From Geobacteraceae bacterium (GTDB taxonomy: Bacteria > Desulfobacterota > Desulfuromonadia > Geobacterales > DSM-12255), in contig JACABD010000032.1 of the NCBI GenBank assembly GCA_013377075.1, positions 1 through 41,132 of the forward strand: a stretch of DNA of 41,132 bases, in the 5' to 3' direction. Below are positions 17,185 through 26,079 of this stretch, piece by piece (within the stretch, counting starts at the first letter, position 1; the number at the start of each line of letters is the position of its first letter). The notes beneath the pieces are model-generated. The model did no database searches. It was given only the letters and a program-made list of their open reading frames with translations, and was not told the origin of the DNA. The translations under genes were made by a program, and so were the position numbers.

Positions 17185-18987
17185 ATGACAACAACCATCC
17201 ACCACACCCTGAAAACCGTTTTCGGCTATAACGAGTTCCGCTCTCCGCAGCAGGAGGTGATAGAGCGGGTAATTGGGGCCGAGGATGTTTTTCTGGTGAT
17301 GCCGACCGGTGGTGGCAAGTCCCTCTGCTACCAGATCCCGGCTCTGCACAGAGATGGTGTGGCGATTGTCGTTTCTCCCCTGATCGCCCTGATGAAGGAT
17401 CAGGTGGACGGGCTGCTGGCAAATGGTGTGCGGGTTGCCTGCCTCAACTCATCCCTCTCTTCAAGGGAGGCGGCTGCTGTTTTCCGCAAGCTGGCTACGG
17501 CTGATCTCGATCTGCTCTATGTTGCCCCTGAGCGATTGATGACGAACGATTTTCTTGAGCAGCTCAGTAGTTTGAAAATAGCTCTTTTTGCCATTGACGA
17601 AGCCCACTGCATCTCCCAGTGGGGGCATGATTTCCGCCCGCATTACACCCAGCTCGGGCGGCTGCGCCAGCTTTTTCCCGGCATCCCGATTGTGGCCATG
17701 ACTGCGACGGCAGACCCTGAGACCCGCAAGGATATACTTGCCCAGCTGGGACTCAATGCTGCGACGGTCTTTGTGGCCGGGTTTGACCGCCCCAATATCA
17801 CCTACACCGTGGTTCCCAAGCAGAAGCCTTTTGCCCAGCTTGGAGCCTTTCTCGGCAACCGCCGTGATGAGGCTGGTATCGTCTACGCCCTCAGTCGCAA
17901 GCGCGTCGAGCAGGTTGCAGAGCGGCTTCAAGCAGAGGGATACAGCGCAGCAGCCTATCATGCCGGCCTGGCGGATGATGAACGCAAGAGGGTTCAGGAA
18001 GCGTTTTTGCGGGATGATATCCGCATTGTCGTTGCCACCGTTGCCTTCGGCATGGGGATTGACAAATCAAATGTCCGTTTTGTCGTCCACTATGATATAC
18101 CGAAAAGTGTTGAGAGCTATTATCAGGAGACCGGTCGAGCCGGACGTGACGGCCTGCCATCGGAGGCGCTGCTCCTCTTTGGCATGAGTGACGCCATGAC
18201 CGCACGCAAGCTGATCGAGAACAGCGATAATGCCGAGCGGGTGAAGATCGAGCTGCAAAAGCTCAATGCCATGATTGCCTATGCAGAGAGTCTCAGCTGC
18301 CGCCGCCGCGCCCTGCTCTCCTATTTTGGCGATCTGCGTCACGAAAATTGCGGTAACTGCGACATCTGCACCGATCCGCCCCAGCGCTTTGACGCCACAG
18401 TACAGGCCCAGAAGGCTCTCTCCTGCGTCTACCGGGTTGGCGAGCGTTTCGGCATGATGTATGTCATTGAAGTGCTGCGTGGCAGTAAGAACCAGCGGAT
18501 TCTCGACTTTCAGCATGACAGGCTCTCCACCTGGGGGATCGGCGCTGATACCTCTGCCGTGCAGTGGGAAAATGTCATCCGCCAGCTGATTCATCTTGGT
18601 TACCTGGTTCAGGATTTTACCCGTTTTGGGGCACTGCGACTCTCGGCAACCTCCCGTCCCGTGCTAAAGGGTGAGACATCGGTTATCATCGGCCTTCCCA
18701 GGGATACGGTTGAAACGGTCAAGCGTGGGAAAAAGCGCGCCGTTGCCAGTGGCGATTATGATCAGTCGCTGTTTGATGAGCTGCGCAAGATCCGCAAGCA
18801 GCTTGCCGATGCGGCCAGCGTCCCCCCCTTCGTGGTCTTTTCCGACAAGACCCTGACGGAGATGGCACGCACAAAGCCGAAGGATTCAGATGAGCTTCTT
18901 TCTGTCAGCGGTGTTGGCGAACACAAACTACGCCTCTACGGCAGAGCTTTTCTCGATGTAATTAATATTCAAGGAGAACAGGGATAA
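17185..18987 (+). CDS. recQ: ATP-dependent DNA helicase RecQ
   Basis: 600 residues, full length. Helicase motifs: [10 protein letters not shown] (motif 0), [14 protein letters not shown] (Walker A), [14 protein letters not shown] (DEAH and the RecQ aromatic loop), [27 protein letters not shown] and [10 protein letters not shown]. The RQC region keeps the zinc cysteines ([10 protein letters not shown]...CGNCDIC), and an HRDC domain ends the protein ([15 protein letters not shown]). It unwinds DNA 3' to 5' in recombination and fork repair. There is no clear Shine-Dalgarno; a five-codon mini-ORF (17168-17185) ends in TAATG that overlaps the start, so translation may depend on reinitiation. It sits between the two FGAM synthase genes, an unusual place. 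Confidence 0.95.
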   Translation: MTTTIHHTLKTVFGYNEFRSPQQEVIERVIGAEDVFLVMPTGGGKSLCYQIPALHRDGVAIVVSPLIALMKDQVDGLLANGVRVACLNSSLSSREAAAVFRKLATADLDLLYVAPERLMTNDFLEQLSSLKIALFAIDEAHCISQWGHDFRPHYTQLGRLRQLFPGIPIVAMTATADPETRKDILAQLGLNAATVFVAGFDRPNITYTVVPKQKPFAQLGAFLGNRRDEAGIVYALSRKRVEQVAERLQAEGYSAAAYHAGLADDERKRVQEAFLRDDIRIVVATVAFGMGIDKSNVRFVVHYDIPKSVESYYQETGRAGRDGLPSEALLLFGMSDAMTARKLIENSDNAERVKIELQKLNAMIAYAESLSCRRRALLSYFGDLRHENCGNCDICTDPPQRFDATVQAQKALSCVYRVGERFGMMYVIEVLRGSKNQRILDFQHDRLSTWGIGADTSAVQWENVIRQLIHLGYLVQDFTRFGALRLSATSRPVLKGETSVIIGLPRDTVETVKRGKKRAVASGDYDQSLFDELRKIRKQLADAASVPPFVVFSDKTLTEMARTKPKDSDELLSVSGVGEHKLRLYGRAFLDVINIQGEQG

Positions 18988-19815
18988 ATGAAACGGACAC
19001 GAGCAATCGTAATTACCGGAAACGGCACCAACTGCGAGATGGAGGCGGCCCACGCCTGCAAACTCGGCGGCTTTGACGATGCCGTTATTGCCCATATTGC
19101 TGATATCCTCTCGGGTGAGATCAGGCTTGATGACTTTCACTTCCTCAACCTTACCGGCGGCTTTCTCGACGGCGACGACCTGGGCAGTGCCAAGGCACAA
19201 GCTAACCGCCTGAAGAACGCCTCTGTGAGCGGCAGTAGCGAAAAACTGGCAGCACAGTTTGATCGTTTCATCGCTGACGGCAAGCTGATCCTCGGCGTCT
19301 GCAACGGCTTTCAGCTGATGGTGAAGATGGGGATGCTCCCCGGCTTTGATGGTGACTACAAGAGCCAGAGCGTCACTCTGATGCATAACGACTCAGGCAG
19401 GTTTCAGGACCGCTGGTGCTATCTGAAAAACGATGCAGCCTCCCCTTCCATCTACACAAAAGGGATCGAAAAAGGGATCTACCTGCCGGTGCGCCATGGC
19501 GAAGGAAAGTTTGTCTGCGACTCTGAAGCAACCTTAAGCCGTCTTGAAGAAGGTCACCTTGCCGTGCTGAAATATTCTGACGCTGACTATGCAGCCCCCA
19601 CAATGGAATTCCCGGCAAACCCCAACGGTGCAGCCAACGGCATTGCTGCTCTCTGCGACCCGACCGGCCGTCTCATGGGGCTCATGCCCCACCCGGAGGC
19701 CTTTGTTCACTACACCCAGCACCCACGCTGGACAAGGGAGACACTCCCTATCGATGGGGACGGTCTGCACCTCTACAAAAATGCAGCAGCATTTGCAAAG
19801 AAAAATCTGGTTTAG
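18988..19815 (+). CDS. purQ: Phosphoribosylformylglycinamidine synthase, glutaminase subunit
   Basis: 275 residues, class I glutamine amidotransferase. ITGNGTNCEMEAAHACKLGG starts the fold, the nucleophile cysteine lies in GVCNGFQLMVKMG (about residue 98), and the catalytic His-x-Glu is in MPHPEAF. It supplies ammonia from glutamine to PurL. It is longer than Bacillus PurQ (~227 aa) and closer to the C-terminal domain of fused PurL. It begins right after the recQ stop with an AAGGAGA site inside recQ, so the two are translationally linked. Confidence 0.93.
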   Translation: MKRTRAIVITGNGTNCEMEAAHACKLGGFDDAVIAHIADILSGEIRLDDFHFLNLTGGFLDGDDLGSAKAQANRLKNASVSGSSEKLAAQFDRFIADGKLILGVCNGFQLMVKMGMLPGFDGDYKSQSVTLMHNDSGRFQDRWCYLKNDAASPSIYTKGIEKGIYLPVRHGEGKFVCDSEATLSRLEEGHLAVLKYSDADYAAPTMEFPANPNGAANGIAALCDPTGRLMGLMPHPEAFVHYTQHPRWTRETLPIDGDGLHLYKNAAAFAKKNLV

Positions 19816-19872
19816 CTCTCTCATTAACTGTAGAATTGTAAACAACCGAGTCAAACAAAAAGTGGGGCCAAA

Positions 19873-21291
19873 ATGAATTTCAAGCGACCTGAAGAAGAGT
19901 GCGGCATTTTCGGGATTTTCAACCATCAGGAAGCATCCAACCTGACATACCTGGGGCTTTACGCCCTGCAACACCGTGGACAGGAAGCCTGCGGCATTGT
20001 CTCCTCCGACGGCGGCCAGCTCCATGCCCACAAGGCAATGGGGCTTGTGGCCGATGTCTTCGGCGATCAGGAGATCTTCAAAAAACTCCCGGGCAGGGCT
20101 GCCATCGGCCATGTCCGCTACTCAACCGCCGGTTCCTCCATCATCAAAAACACCCAGCCGATCATGGTCGAGTATTCAAGGGGAGCCATTGCCGTTGCCC
20201 ATAACGGTAATATCGTCAATGCCCAGCTGATCCGCTCCGAGCTTGAGGCCTACGGCTCAATCTTCCAGACTTCCATGGATACCGAGATTATTGTCCATCT
20301 TCTGGCAACTGCCCGCGAAGATTCCCTGGTAGACCGGATCACCTCTGCACTTGAGCGGGTCGAGGGCGCCTACTGCCTTCTCTTTCTCACCGAGAGCAGG
20401 ATGATTGCCGTCAGGGACCCTTACGGTTTCCGCCCATTGTGCCTCGGCAGACAGGGGGGGGCTTACGTTGTTGCCTCGGAGAGCTGCGCCCTCGACCTTA
20501 TCGAAGCAGAATTCATCCGCGAGATCGAGCCGGGTGAGATGGTCATCATCGACAAGAACGGCATGACCAGCTGCTTCCCCTGGAAAAAGATAGAACCTCA
20601 GCCCTGCATCTTCGAGTTTGTCTACTTTGCCCGTCCCGACTCATACATCTTCGGCAAGAATGTCTACATGGTAAGAAAGGAGATGGGTCGCCAGCTCGCC
20701 AGGGAGCACGGCATTGATGCCGATGTCGTCATCGCTGTCCCAGACTCCGGTGTACCTGCTGCCATGGGGTTTGCCGAGGAGGCTGGAATACCGTTTGAAC
20801 TGGGACTCATCCGTAATCACTATGTCGGCAGAACCTTCATCGAGCCCCAGCAGTCAATTCGCCACTTTGGTGTCAAGATCAAGCTGAATCCGGTACGTGA
20901 GCTTCTCCAGGGTAAAAGGGTTGTTGTCATTGATGACTCCATCGTCCGTGGCACAACATCGAGAAAAATTGTCAAGATGGTGCGCAACGCCGGAGCAAGC
21001 GAAGTCCACATGCGCATCTCTTCGCCGCCGACAAGCTACCCATGCTACTACGGCATCGACACCCCCAACCGCAAGGAGCTGATCTCCGCCTCCCACTCCA
21101 TCGAAGAGATCCGCAAATACATAACCGCCGACTCCCTTGGCTATCTCTCTCCTGAGGGGCTCGATATGTCGGTCGGAGCAGTTCCCGGCAGCTTCTGCAA
21201 AGCATGTTTCTCGGGTGAATACCCTATTAAATTCCAGAACATGGGGCGCGAACCCCAGATGGATCTATTTGAAAAGGAGTATGTGAAATGA
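19873..21291 (+). CDS. purF: Amidophosphoribosyltransferase
   Basis: 472 residues. It makes 5-phosphoribosylamine from PRPP and glutamine, the committed step of purine synthesis. The N-terminal Ntn glutaminase starts after a short propeptide at Cys in [20 protein letters not shown] and the [11 protein letters not shown] glutamine-binding motif follow. The phosphoribosyltransferase domain has the PRPP loop [16 protein letters not shown]. Cysteines near the C-terminus ([24 protein letters not shown]) match the Fe-S-containing Bacillus-type enzyme. It overlaps pyrE by ATGA. Confidence 0.97.
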   Translation: MNFKRPEEECGIFGIFNHQEASNLTYLGLYALQHRGQEACGIVSSDGGQLHAHKAMGLVADVFGDQEIFKKLPGRAAIGHVRYSTAGSSIIKNTQPIMVEYSRGAIAVAHNGNIVNAQLIRSELEAYGSIFQTSMDTEIIVHLLATAREDSLVDRITSALERVEGAYCLLFLTESRMIAVRDPYGFRPLCLGRQGGAYVVASESCALDLIEAEFIREIEPGEMVIIDKNGMTSCFPWKKIEPQPCIFEFVYFARPDSYIFGKNVYMVRKEMGRQLAREHGIDADVVIAVPDSGVPAAMGFAEEAGIPFELGLIRNHYVGRTFIEPQQSIRHFGVKIKLNPVRELLQGKRVVVIDDSIVRGTTSRKIVKMVRNAGASEVHMRISSPPTSYPCYYGIDTPNRKELISASHSIEEIRKYITADSLGYLSPEGLDMSVGAVPGSFCKACFSGEYPIKFQNMGREPQMDLFEKEYVK

Positions 21292-21836
21292 GTGACCGCG
21301 AAAGACTTAAAAGAATTATCCTTGAACTATCCTACGAAAAGCGTCTGGTAACCCTTGCATCGGGGCGTCAGAGCGATTTCTACTTCGATGGCAAGCAGAC
21401 AACCCTTCACTCTGAAGGCGGTCTCCTCGTCGGAAAACTTTTCTATGAGGCAATCAAGGATGTGCCAGGTGTGCAGGCTGTCGGCGGCATCACCCTCGGC
21501 GCAGACCCGATTGCTACGGCAACCTCCATCGCAGCTTTCCTGGCCGGTCAACCGATGCATGCCTTCATCATCAGAAAAGAGCCAAAAGGGCACGGCACAG
21601 ACCAGTGGCTTGAAGGGCGCAAGAACCTCCCGGCAGGAACAAAAGTCGTTATCGTTGAGGATGTGGTCACCACCGGCGGCTCGTCAATGAAGGCAGTGAA
21701 CAGGGCGATAGAAGAAGGTCTTGTTGTCCTCGGCATTGTCACCCTCGTTGACCGTGAAGAAGGTGGCAGGGAAAGCATTGAAGCAGAAGGGTACTGGCTG
21801 AAGGCGATCTTTACCAAGAGCCAGCTTGTTGGATAA
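21288..21836 (+). CDS. pyrE: Orotate phosphoribosyltransferase
   Basis: 182 residues, type I phosphoribosyltransferase that converts orotate and PRPP to OMP in pyrimidine synthesis. The PRPP signature [17 protein letters not shown], the orotate-region [18 protein letters not shown] and the catalytic-loop [15 protein letters not shown] are all present. It overlaps purF, which would link purine and pyrimidine synthesis in expression since both consume PRPP. A structured repeat element follows 21 nt after the stop and may end the transcript. Confidence 0.95.
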   Translation: MSDRERLKRIILELSYEKRLVTLASGRQSDFYFDGKQTTLHSEGGLLVGKLFYEAIKDVPGVQAVGGITLGADPIATATSIAAFLAGQPMHAFIIRKEPKGHGTDQWLEGRKNLPAGTKVVIVEDVVTTGGSSMKAVNRAIEEGLVVLGIVTLVDREEGGRESIEAEGYWLKAIFTKSQLVG

Positions 21837-21857
21837 ATAGTGAATCCATTGACTGCA

Positions 21858-21931
21858 AACCCCTCTAAATCTCCCCTTAACAGGGGAGACTTCAAGTCAT
21901 CCCCCCTGATAAGGGGGGACAGAGGGGGGTT
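21858..21931 (+). repeat. Palindromic three-way-junction element
   Basis: A 74-bp element of nested inverted repeats: outer arms AACCCCTCT (21858-21866) and AGAGGGGGGTT (21921-21931) enclose two hairpins, TCTCCCC/GGGGAGA (21870-21889) and TCCCCCC/GGGGGGA (21900-21919). TGTTTTT follows on the plus strand. It resembles the CCCCTCTAAATCTCCCC-type dispersed repeats common in bacterial intergenic DNA. It may act as a terminator between pyrE and the Dus gene. Confidence 0.75.
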
Positions 21932-21946
21932 GTTTTTAGGTTTTCA

Positions 21947-22918
21947 ATGGTAGTAGGCCATAACAGTATAAATCTCCCCTGGCAACAAGGGAGCACCCCT
22001 CTCATGCTCGCCCCGATGCAGGGGCTCACCAACAGAGCCGTTCGCGACTACTTCATCAAGACAGTTCAGCCTGACACCCTCTTTACCGAATTCATGCAGG
22101 TAAACGCAGCCGCTGAAAAACGCCGTCTCACCCCGGTTGACAGGCGGGATATCGCTTCCGGTAGCGGTGAGTTCCCGGTGGTGGTGCAGCTTGTCGGTCA
22201 CGGCAGAGAGCCGCTGGTGGCTGCGGCAATCGAAGCCCAGGAGCTTGGCGCCAGACATATCAACCTCAACATGGGCTGTCCATACGGCCGCATGACAAGC
22301 GGCCTCACAGGGGGTGGCATGTTGAAGCGCCCCGAGCTCCTCCCTGACATCATTGGGCCGCTGCGCGACGCAGTGAAATGCAGCTTCTCAATAAAAATCC
22401 GCGCCGGTTACGACGACCCGCAACAGATCCTCTCCCTATTACCGCTCTTTGAATCGGCCGGAGTTGACTTCATCGCCCTTCACCCCCGCACCGTGGTGCA
22501 GGAGTACAAAGGGGTTGCCGACCACTCGGTCACGGCGGAGGTTGTCAGAAACTGTAAAATGCCGATAATTGCCAACGGCGATATCCGCACTGCCGAAGAT
22601 GCAGAGCGGGTCCTGAAGGAGACAGGAGCCACAGGGCTGATGCTGGGGCGAGGGGCAATCGCCGACCCGCTCCTCTTTGCAAGGATACGGGGTAAAGCGG
22701 AGAAGTCACCATCCGTGGAGACAATGGTCAGTGAGGCAAGTAGCTATCTATTGGCTATTTCAGAACGCTATCGGGAGATTTTCTGCGGCGACATGCAGGT
22801 GCTCGGCAAGCTGAAGGCGATTGTTTCGCAGATGGATGAGGACGTTCTTGTTAGGATAATCAAGGAACTGAAGCGGGCGAAGAGTCTTGCTGCATTTGAA
22901 GCAGCGCTCAGCAGGTAG
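21947..22918 (+). CDS. tRNA-dihydrouridine synthase family protein
   Basis: 323 residues. A flavin TIM-barrel enzyme that would reduce uridines in tRNA with NAD(P)H. The N-terminus MLAPMQGLTNRAVRD binds FMN, the catalytic cysteine lies in NLNMGCPYGRMTSGLTGGGM, then come HPRTVVQEYKG and the phosphate loop NGDIRTAEDAE plus MLGRGAIADP. The region after the catalytic cysteine (YGRMTSGLTGG) differs from the DusA/DusB consensus (VKKVxKxGAGAAL), so the exact uridine position cannot be named. No strong ribosome site precedes the ATG at 21947. It ends 11 nt inside the convergent TSCPD gene. Confidence 0.88.
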   Translation: MVVGHNSINLPWQQGSTPLMLAPMQGLTNRAVRDYFIKTVQPDTLFTEFMQVNAAAEKRRLTPVDRRDIASGSGEFPVVVQLVGHGREPLVAAAIEAQELGARHINLNMGCPYGRMTSGLTGGGMLKRPELLPDIIGPLRDAVKCSFSIKIRAGYDDPQQILSLLPLFESAGVDFIALHPRTVVQEYKGVADHSVTAEVVRNCKMPIIANGDIRTAEDAERVLKETGATGLMLGRGAIADPLLFARIRGKAEKSPSVETMVSEASSYLLAISERYREIFCGDMQVLGKLKAIVSQMDEDVLVRIIKELKRAKSLAAFEAALSR

Positions 22919-23156
22919 CTTCTGCCGCCTCAAGAGCACGGGCAAGCTGATCCGGACATGAGGTATCACCCTGGCAGGCAATCCCCTTCAGGCGCCGCAC
23001 AGCTTCACCTACCGCCATCCCCTTGACCAGTGCAGAGACTGCCTGGGTGTTACCGGCGCACCCCTCAATGAAATCGGCACTGACGATGGTCCCGTCTTCA
23101 ATCTCGATATCGATCCGTTTGGCACAGGAACCGGCTGTTTTATAACTGAACTGCAT
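22908..23156 (-). CDS. TSCPD domain protein (TIGR03905 type)
   Basis: 82 residues. The domain name motif appears as DTSCPDQLARAL near the C-terminus, with GCAGNTQAVSALVKGM in the middle and SCAKRIDIEIEDG at the start. TSCPD domains also occur at the ends of some ribonucleotide reductases, where the cysteines suggest metal or redox chemistry; the function of the stand-alone form is unknown. It is the last gene of the minus-strand run that begins with the acetyltransferase at 28942, and it overlaps the Dus gene tail to tail. Confidence 0.85.
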   Translation of the reverse strand: MQFSYKTAGSCAKRIDIEIEDGTIVSADFIEGCAGNTQAVSALVKGMAVGEAVRRLKGIACQGDTSCPDQLARALEAAEATC

Positions 23157-23162
23157 TGAGAT

Positions 23163-23564
23163 TCACCCCTTCTTCAGCAGCGGCGAAAGATCTACCTGCC
23201 CCGGCCTTCTCTTGATAACCTTTTTTACCGCCTCCGAGTTGGCAAACTCTTCCACAAGTTCGGGGAAGTCGCGGTTAAGAAGCTGGCGAACAGCATCGTT
23301 TTCGATGGAGAGCAGATCATCCTGCTTGATGCCCCCCCTTTTTAAAATGAAGCGGTCAAGGAGGTCATCTGACTTGCGCAGGAACTCAATCATGTCGAGG
23401 ACAAACATCTTACTGGCCGGGAATCTGCCGCTCTGGAGGGTAAAGAGGTCATCCAGCTTCACCCTGTTTGTGGCAAGGTGACGGATCCATTTATAGCAGT
23501 CAAAACTGTTGGCATCTTCGAGGTTGCCGCTGGTTACTGTGAATCTGATTCTGATTTTTGACAC
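23163..23564 (-). CDS. Conserved-looking hypothetical protein
   Basis: 133 residues from the GTG at 23564, preferred because TGGAGT lies 8 nt upstream; a TTG at 23591 is the alternative. It is a soluble, charged, helix-rich protein with no signal peptide and no recognised motif. It starts 28 nt after the TonB-like gene and ends 6 nt before the TSCPD gene, so it is part of the same transcript. I do not recognise the family. Confidence 0.7.
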   Translation of the reverse strand: MSKIRIRFTVTSGNLEDANSFDCYKWIRHLATNRVKLDDLFTLQSGRFPASKMFVLDMIEFLRKSDDLLDRFILKRGGIKQDDLLSIENDAVRQLLNRDFPELVEEFANSEAVKKVIKRRPGQVDLSPLLKKG

Positions 23565-23592
23565 GTAGTGACTCCATTGTTTAATTGACAAT

Positions 23593-24339
23593 TTAGTGCG
23601 GCGCAGCTGCTCTCTTACTACCGAAAGGGAACATCAGCCGCAGCGGCGGCACAAATCTGATCGGCGCATTGAAAGTGTTCTGCGGAAAATTTGCCGGGAG
23701 TGGCGGCAGCGGCTGGGCAGCCTTGATCGCTTCGATCATGATCTGATCCTGTTCCCTGCTGCCAGAGCTCTGAAAGAAGTCGCAGGCAATAATCTTTCCT
23801 TCACGGGAGATGAGCAGATTTACCGAAACCGGTGCATCAAAAGCCCCCTTTCCTGCGCCGTTGCGCCACCAGTACTCATTTATGCGCCGCATAAGCTCGA
23901 AATAGTAAACCCTGATTTCATCCTTGAGAGTTTCTCCTTCGGAAAAACTGGTGAAACGCCCGGAGAGCATCCCAAGGCCGATTGCACTCTGGTGAATGGT
24001 CTCCGGCTCTTTGGCTGATACCCTCAAAGATTCGGCAACAGCAGACTCCAGCTTTGCAACTTCAGGCATACTCTCTTCAATCGGTTCGGCTAAAGGCTGC
24101 TCAGGCGATGAAGGCTCCACCGGTTCTGATGCGGCTATTGGAGCGGCTTGAGCCGGAAGGGAGAGGCTCTTCATATCGACAAATAGTGCGCCGCTCTGGG
24201 TAACCGTTCCCCGCCCCGGCAAAAGAACAAACAAACCGGCAGTAATATGCAGCAGCAGAGAAATGACAAGCATGACGATAAAAATATCCGTCATACGGCG
24301 CTCTACAGGTATGTTTGTTGTGAAAGTCGCTCCACTCAT
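23593..24339 (-). CDS. TonB/TolA C-terminal domain protein
   Basis: 248 residues. One N-terminal transmembrane helix (about 18-41) anchors it in the inner membrane. A Pro/Glu-rich linker (about 62-115) crosses part of the periplasm. A C-terminal TonB-like domain (about 140-225) has the NEYWWRNG start, VSVNLLISREGKIIACDFFQSSG and the AIKAAQPLPPLPANF end that are typical of the fold. It would transmit energy or contact an outer-membrane protein. No exbB/exbD or tolQ/tolR gene lies nearby. The start overlaps the AOR stop by ATGA. Confidence 0.8.
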   Translation of the reverse strand: MSGATFTTNIPVERRMTDIFIVMLVISLLLHITAGLFVLLPGRGTVTQSGALFVDMKSLSLPAQAAPIAASEPVEPSSPEQPLAEPIEESMPEVAKLESAVAESLRVSAKEPETIHQSAIGLGMLSGRFTSFSEGETLKDEIRVYYFELMRRINEYWWRNGAGKGAFDAPVSVNLLISREGKIIACDFFQSSGSREQDQIMIEAIKAAQPLPPLPANFPQNTFNAPIRFVPPLRLMFPFGSKRAAAPH

Positions 24340-26075
24340 GGCAGCCCTGCAAGAAAGGTTCTGTCGGCAAAGGTACCATCAGACTCAAGCCCACGAATCC
24401 TGTAATATTTTCGAAGTTCCAGTTCGAACCTATCCCTGTCGATGGAGCTGATCTCTATCCCTTCACCGCTTGAGCCGGGCTCACTGAAAAACCTCTCCGG
24501 CAGCATGTCGTCTGTAGCGTCAAAGCCATTCGCCCAGTTATAGAAACGCTCGGTCAGGTAGATGTTCCTGCCGATCTCCTTGAGGGACTGGGGGGTGTAG
24601 TGCACTCCGGTAACAGCCGAGAGAAGCTCTGAATACTCCTCCAGCGAAGCGCCGAAAAATGAGAATTTGCAGGCCACCAGAGAATCTATGGCCGCATTGG
24701 TATCCTCGGCTATGGAGATGATTCTCGCCTTGCCGTCAAAGGAGAAGCGGTCGGTGGCAACCGGCTTTCTCAGGATCTCGTGGGATATCGGATAGGCCCT
24801 CAGGTGACAGCCGCCCCGATTGCTGGTGCAGTAGGCAAGGGCCATACCGTATGCCCCCCTCGGGTCGTAGGCCGGGAGTTCAAGGGACTTCACAGACATT
24901 GACAACTCAGGTCTGCCGACAGCTTCGGCGTAACGCCTGGAGCCGAGGGAGAGAAGTTCACCTTCACCGCTTCTCTCAGCCATTTGAAGAAGAAGCTGAT
25001 TGATCTCGGCAGCGTGCGGATACAGACCTCTTGCCTCGCCATATGCGGAGATAGTGGCAGCAGCGGAGATCGTATCCATCCCCATTTCATTGCAGAGGGT
25101 GTTCGACTTTACTATTGAAACAAGTGAAGAGATGCCGTTCAGTGCGCCGAAGTGGGATACGGTCTCGTATTCGGGGAGATGCTCCCCTTGGGGCGTACTT
25201 TTCTTGCACTGGATGGGGCAGCCGTAGCAGCCGTCGTTTCTGGCGGCAAAGTCGCGCCGGATCGCAGCTCCGGAGTAACTGGCGGAATCCTCGAAGACGG
25301 TTTTACTGAAATTTTCGGTCGGTGCCATCCTCCGCTGCCGCATCAGATCCACAAGTGCAGGGGTACCGTATTCGGCAAGGCCGAGCTCACCGAATATGAC
25401 CGGAGATGCCTTGAAAAGCCGCATGACATCGGCTCTGGCTGTGTCGAAGAGCTTCTGGTCGGCGATTTCAACCTTAGCGCTGCCATTAACCACTATTGCT
25501 TTCAGGCGCTTCCACCCCATGACTGCACCAAGTCCGCCGCGACCAACCGAGTTCCCCTCACCCATCATGATGTTGGCAAAAAGGACGCCGTTCTCCCCTG
25601 CAGGGCCGATTGTAGCGACGCTGCCGCCGATTGAGAGGGCGGCAACAGTCTCTTTTACCCGCTTCCCCCAAAGATTTTTGGCAGGAACCAGACTGACTTC
25701 ATCATCGTTGATGACCAGGGTGACCGGGGTTTCACTCTTGCCGGTGATGAAGAGGGCATCGATACCGGACGCTTTCAGACGCCAGGCAAATCTGCCACCG
25801 GCAGAGCAGTCGTAGATGGTATCTGTCAGCGGAGAGCGGGAGACAACCGAAAGTCGGGCAGCTGTGGGGGCAGATGTGCCACAGAGAGGGCCGACAGCAA
25901 AGATGAGCGGCATCTCGGGGCTGTCGGCAGGGAGGTGATAATAGTCACGCATGAGGCGAACGCCGAGGCCTCTGCCGCCCAGATAGGCGTGCAGCAGTTC
26001 AACTGGCATATCCTCCCTGACAGCAGTGCCTCTGGAGAGATCTACCTTGAGTATTTTCCCTTTCCAACCGTGCAT
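24336..26075 (-). CDS. Aldehyde:ferredoxin oxidoreductase family (tungsten/molybdenum)
   Basis: 579 residues from the ATG at 26075 (M-H-G-W-K-G); the longer reading to 26123 runs into manC. Typical AOR layout: an N-terminal beta domain with YLGGRGLGVRL (pterin binding), GRGGLGAVMG, the [4Fe-4S] cysteines in DGCYGCPIQC (about 283-290) and a later cysteine in DSLVACKFSFFG near 475-485. It would oxidise an aldehyde to the acid with ferredoxin, using W- or Mo-bis-pterin in the cytoplasm. The substrate cannot be told from sequence. It begins 4 nt after the manC stop. Confidence 0.9.
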   Translation of the reverse strand: MHGWKGKILKVDLSRGTAVREDMPVELLHAYLGGRGLGVRLMRDYYHLPADSPEMPLIFAVGPLCGTSAPTAARLSVVSRSPLTDTIYDCSAGGRFAWRLKASGIDALFITGKSETPVTLVINDDEVSLVPAKNLWGKRVKETVAALSIGGSVATIGPAGENGVLFANIMMGEGNSVGRGGLGAVMGWKRLKAIVVNGSAKVEIADQKLFDTARADVMRLFKASPVIFGELGLAEYGTPALVDLMRQRRMAPTENFSKTVFEDSASYSGAAIRRDFAARNDGCYGCPIQCKKSTPQGEHLPEYETVSHFGALNGISSLVSIVKSNTLCNEMGMDTISAAATISAYGEARGLYPHAAEINQLLLQMAERSGEGELLSLGSRRYAEAVGRPELSMSVKSLELPAYDPRGAYGMALAYCTSNRGGCHLRAYPISHEILRKPVATDRFSFDGKARIISIAEDTNAAIDSLVACKFSFFGASLEEYSELLSAVTGVHYTPQSLKEIGRNIYLTERFYNWANGFDATDDMLPERFFSEPGSSGEGIEISSIDRDRFELELRKYYRIRGLESDGTFADRTFLAGLP

Positions 26076-26079
26076 TTGC

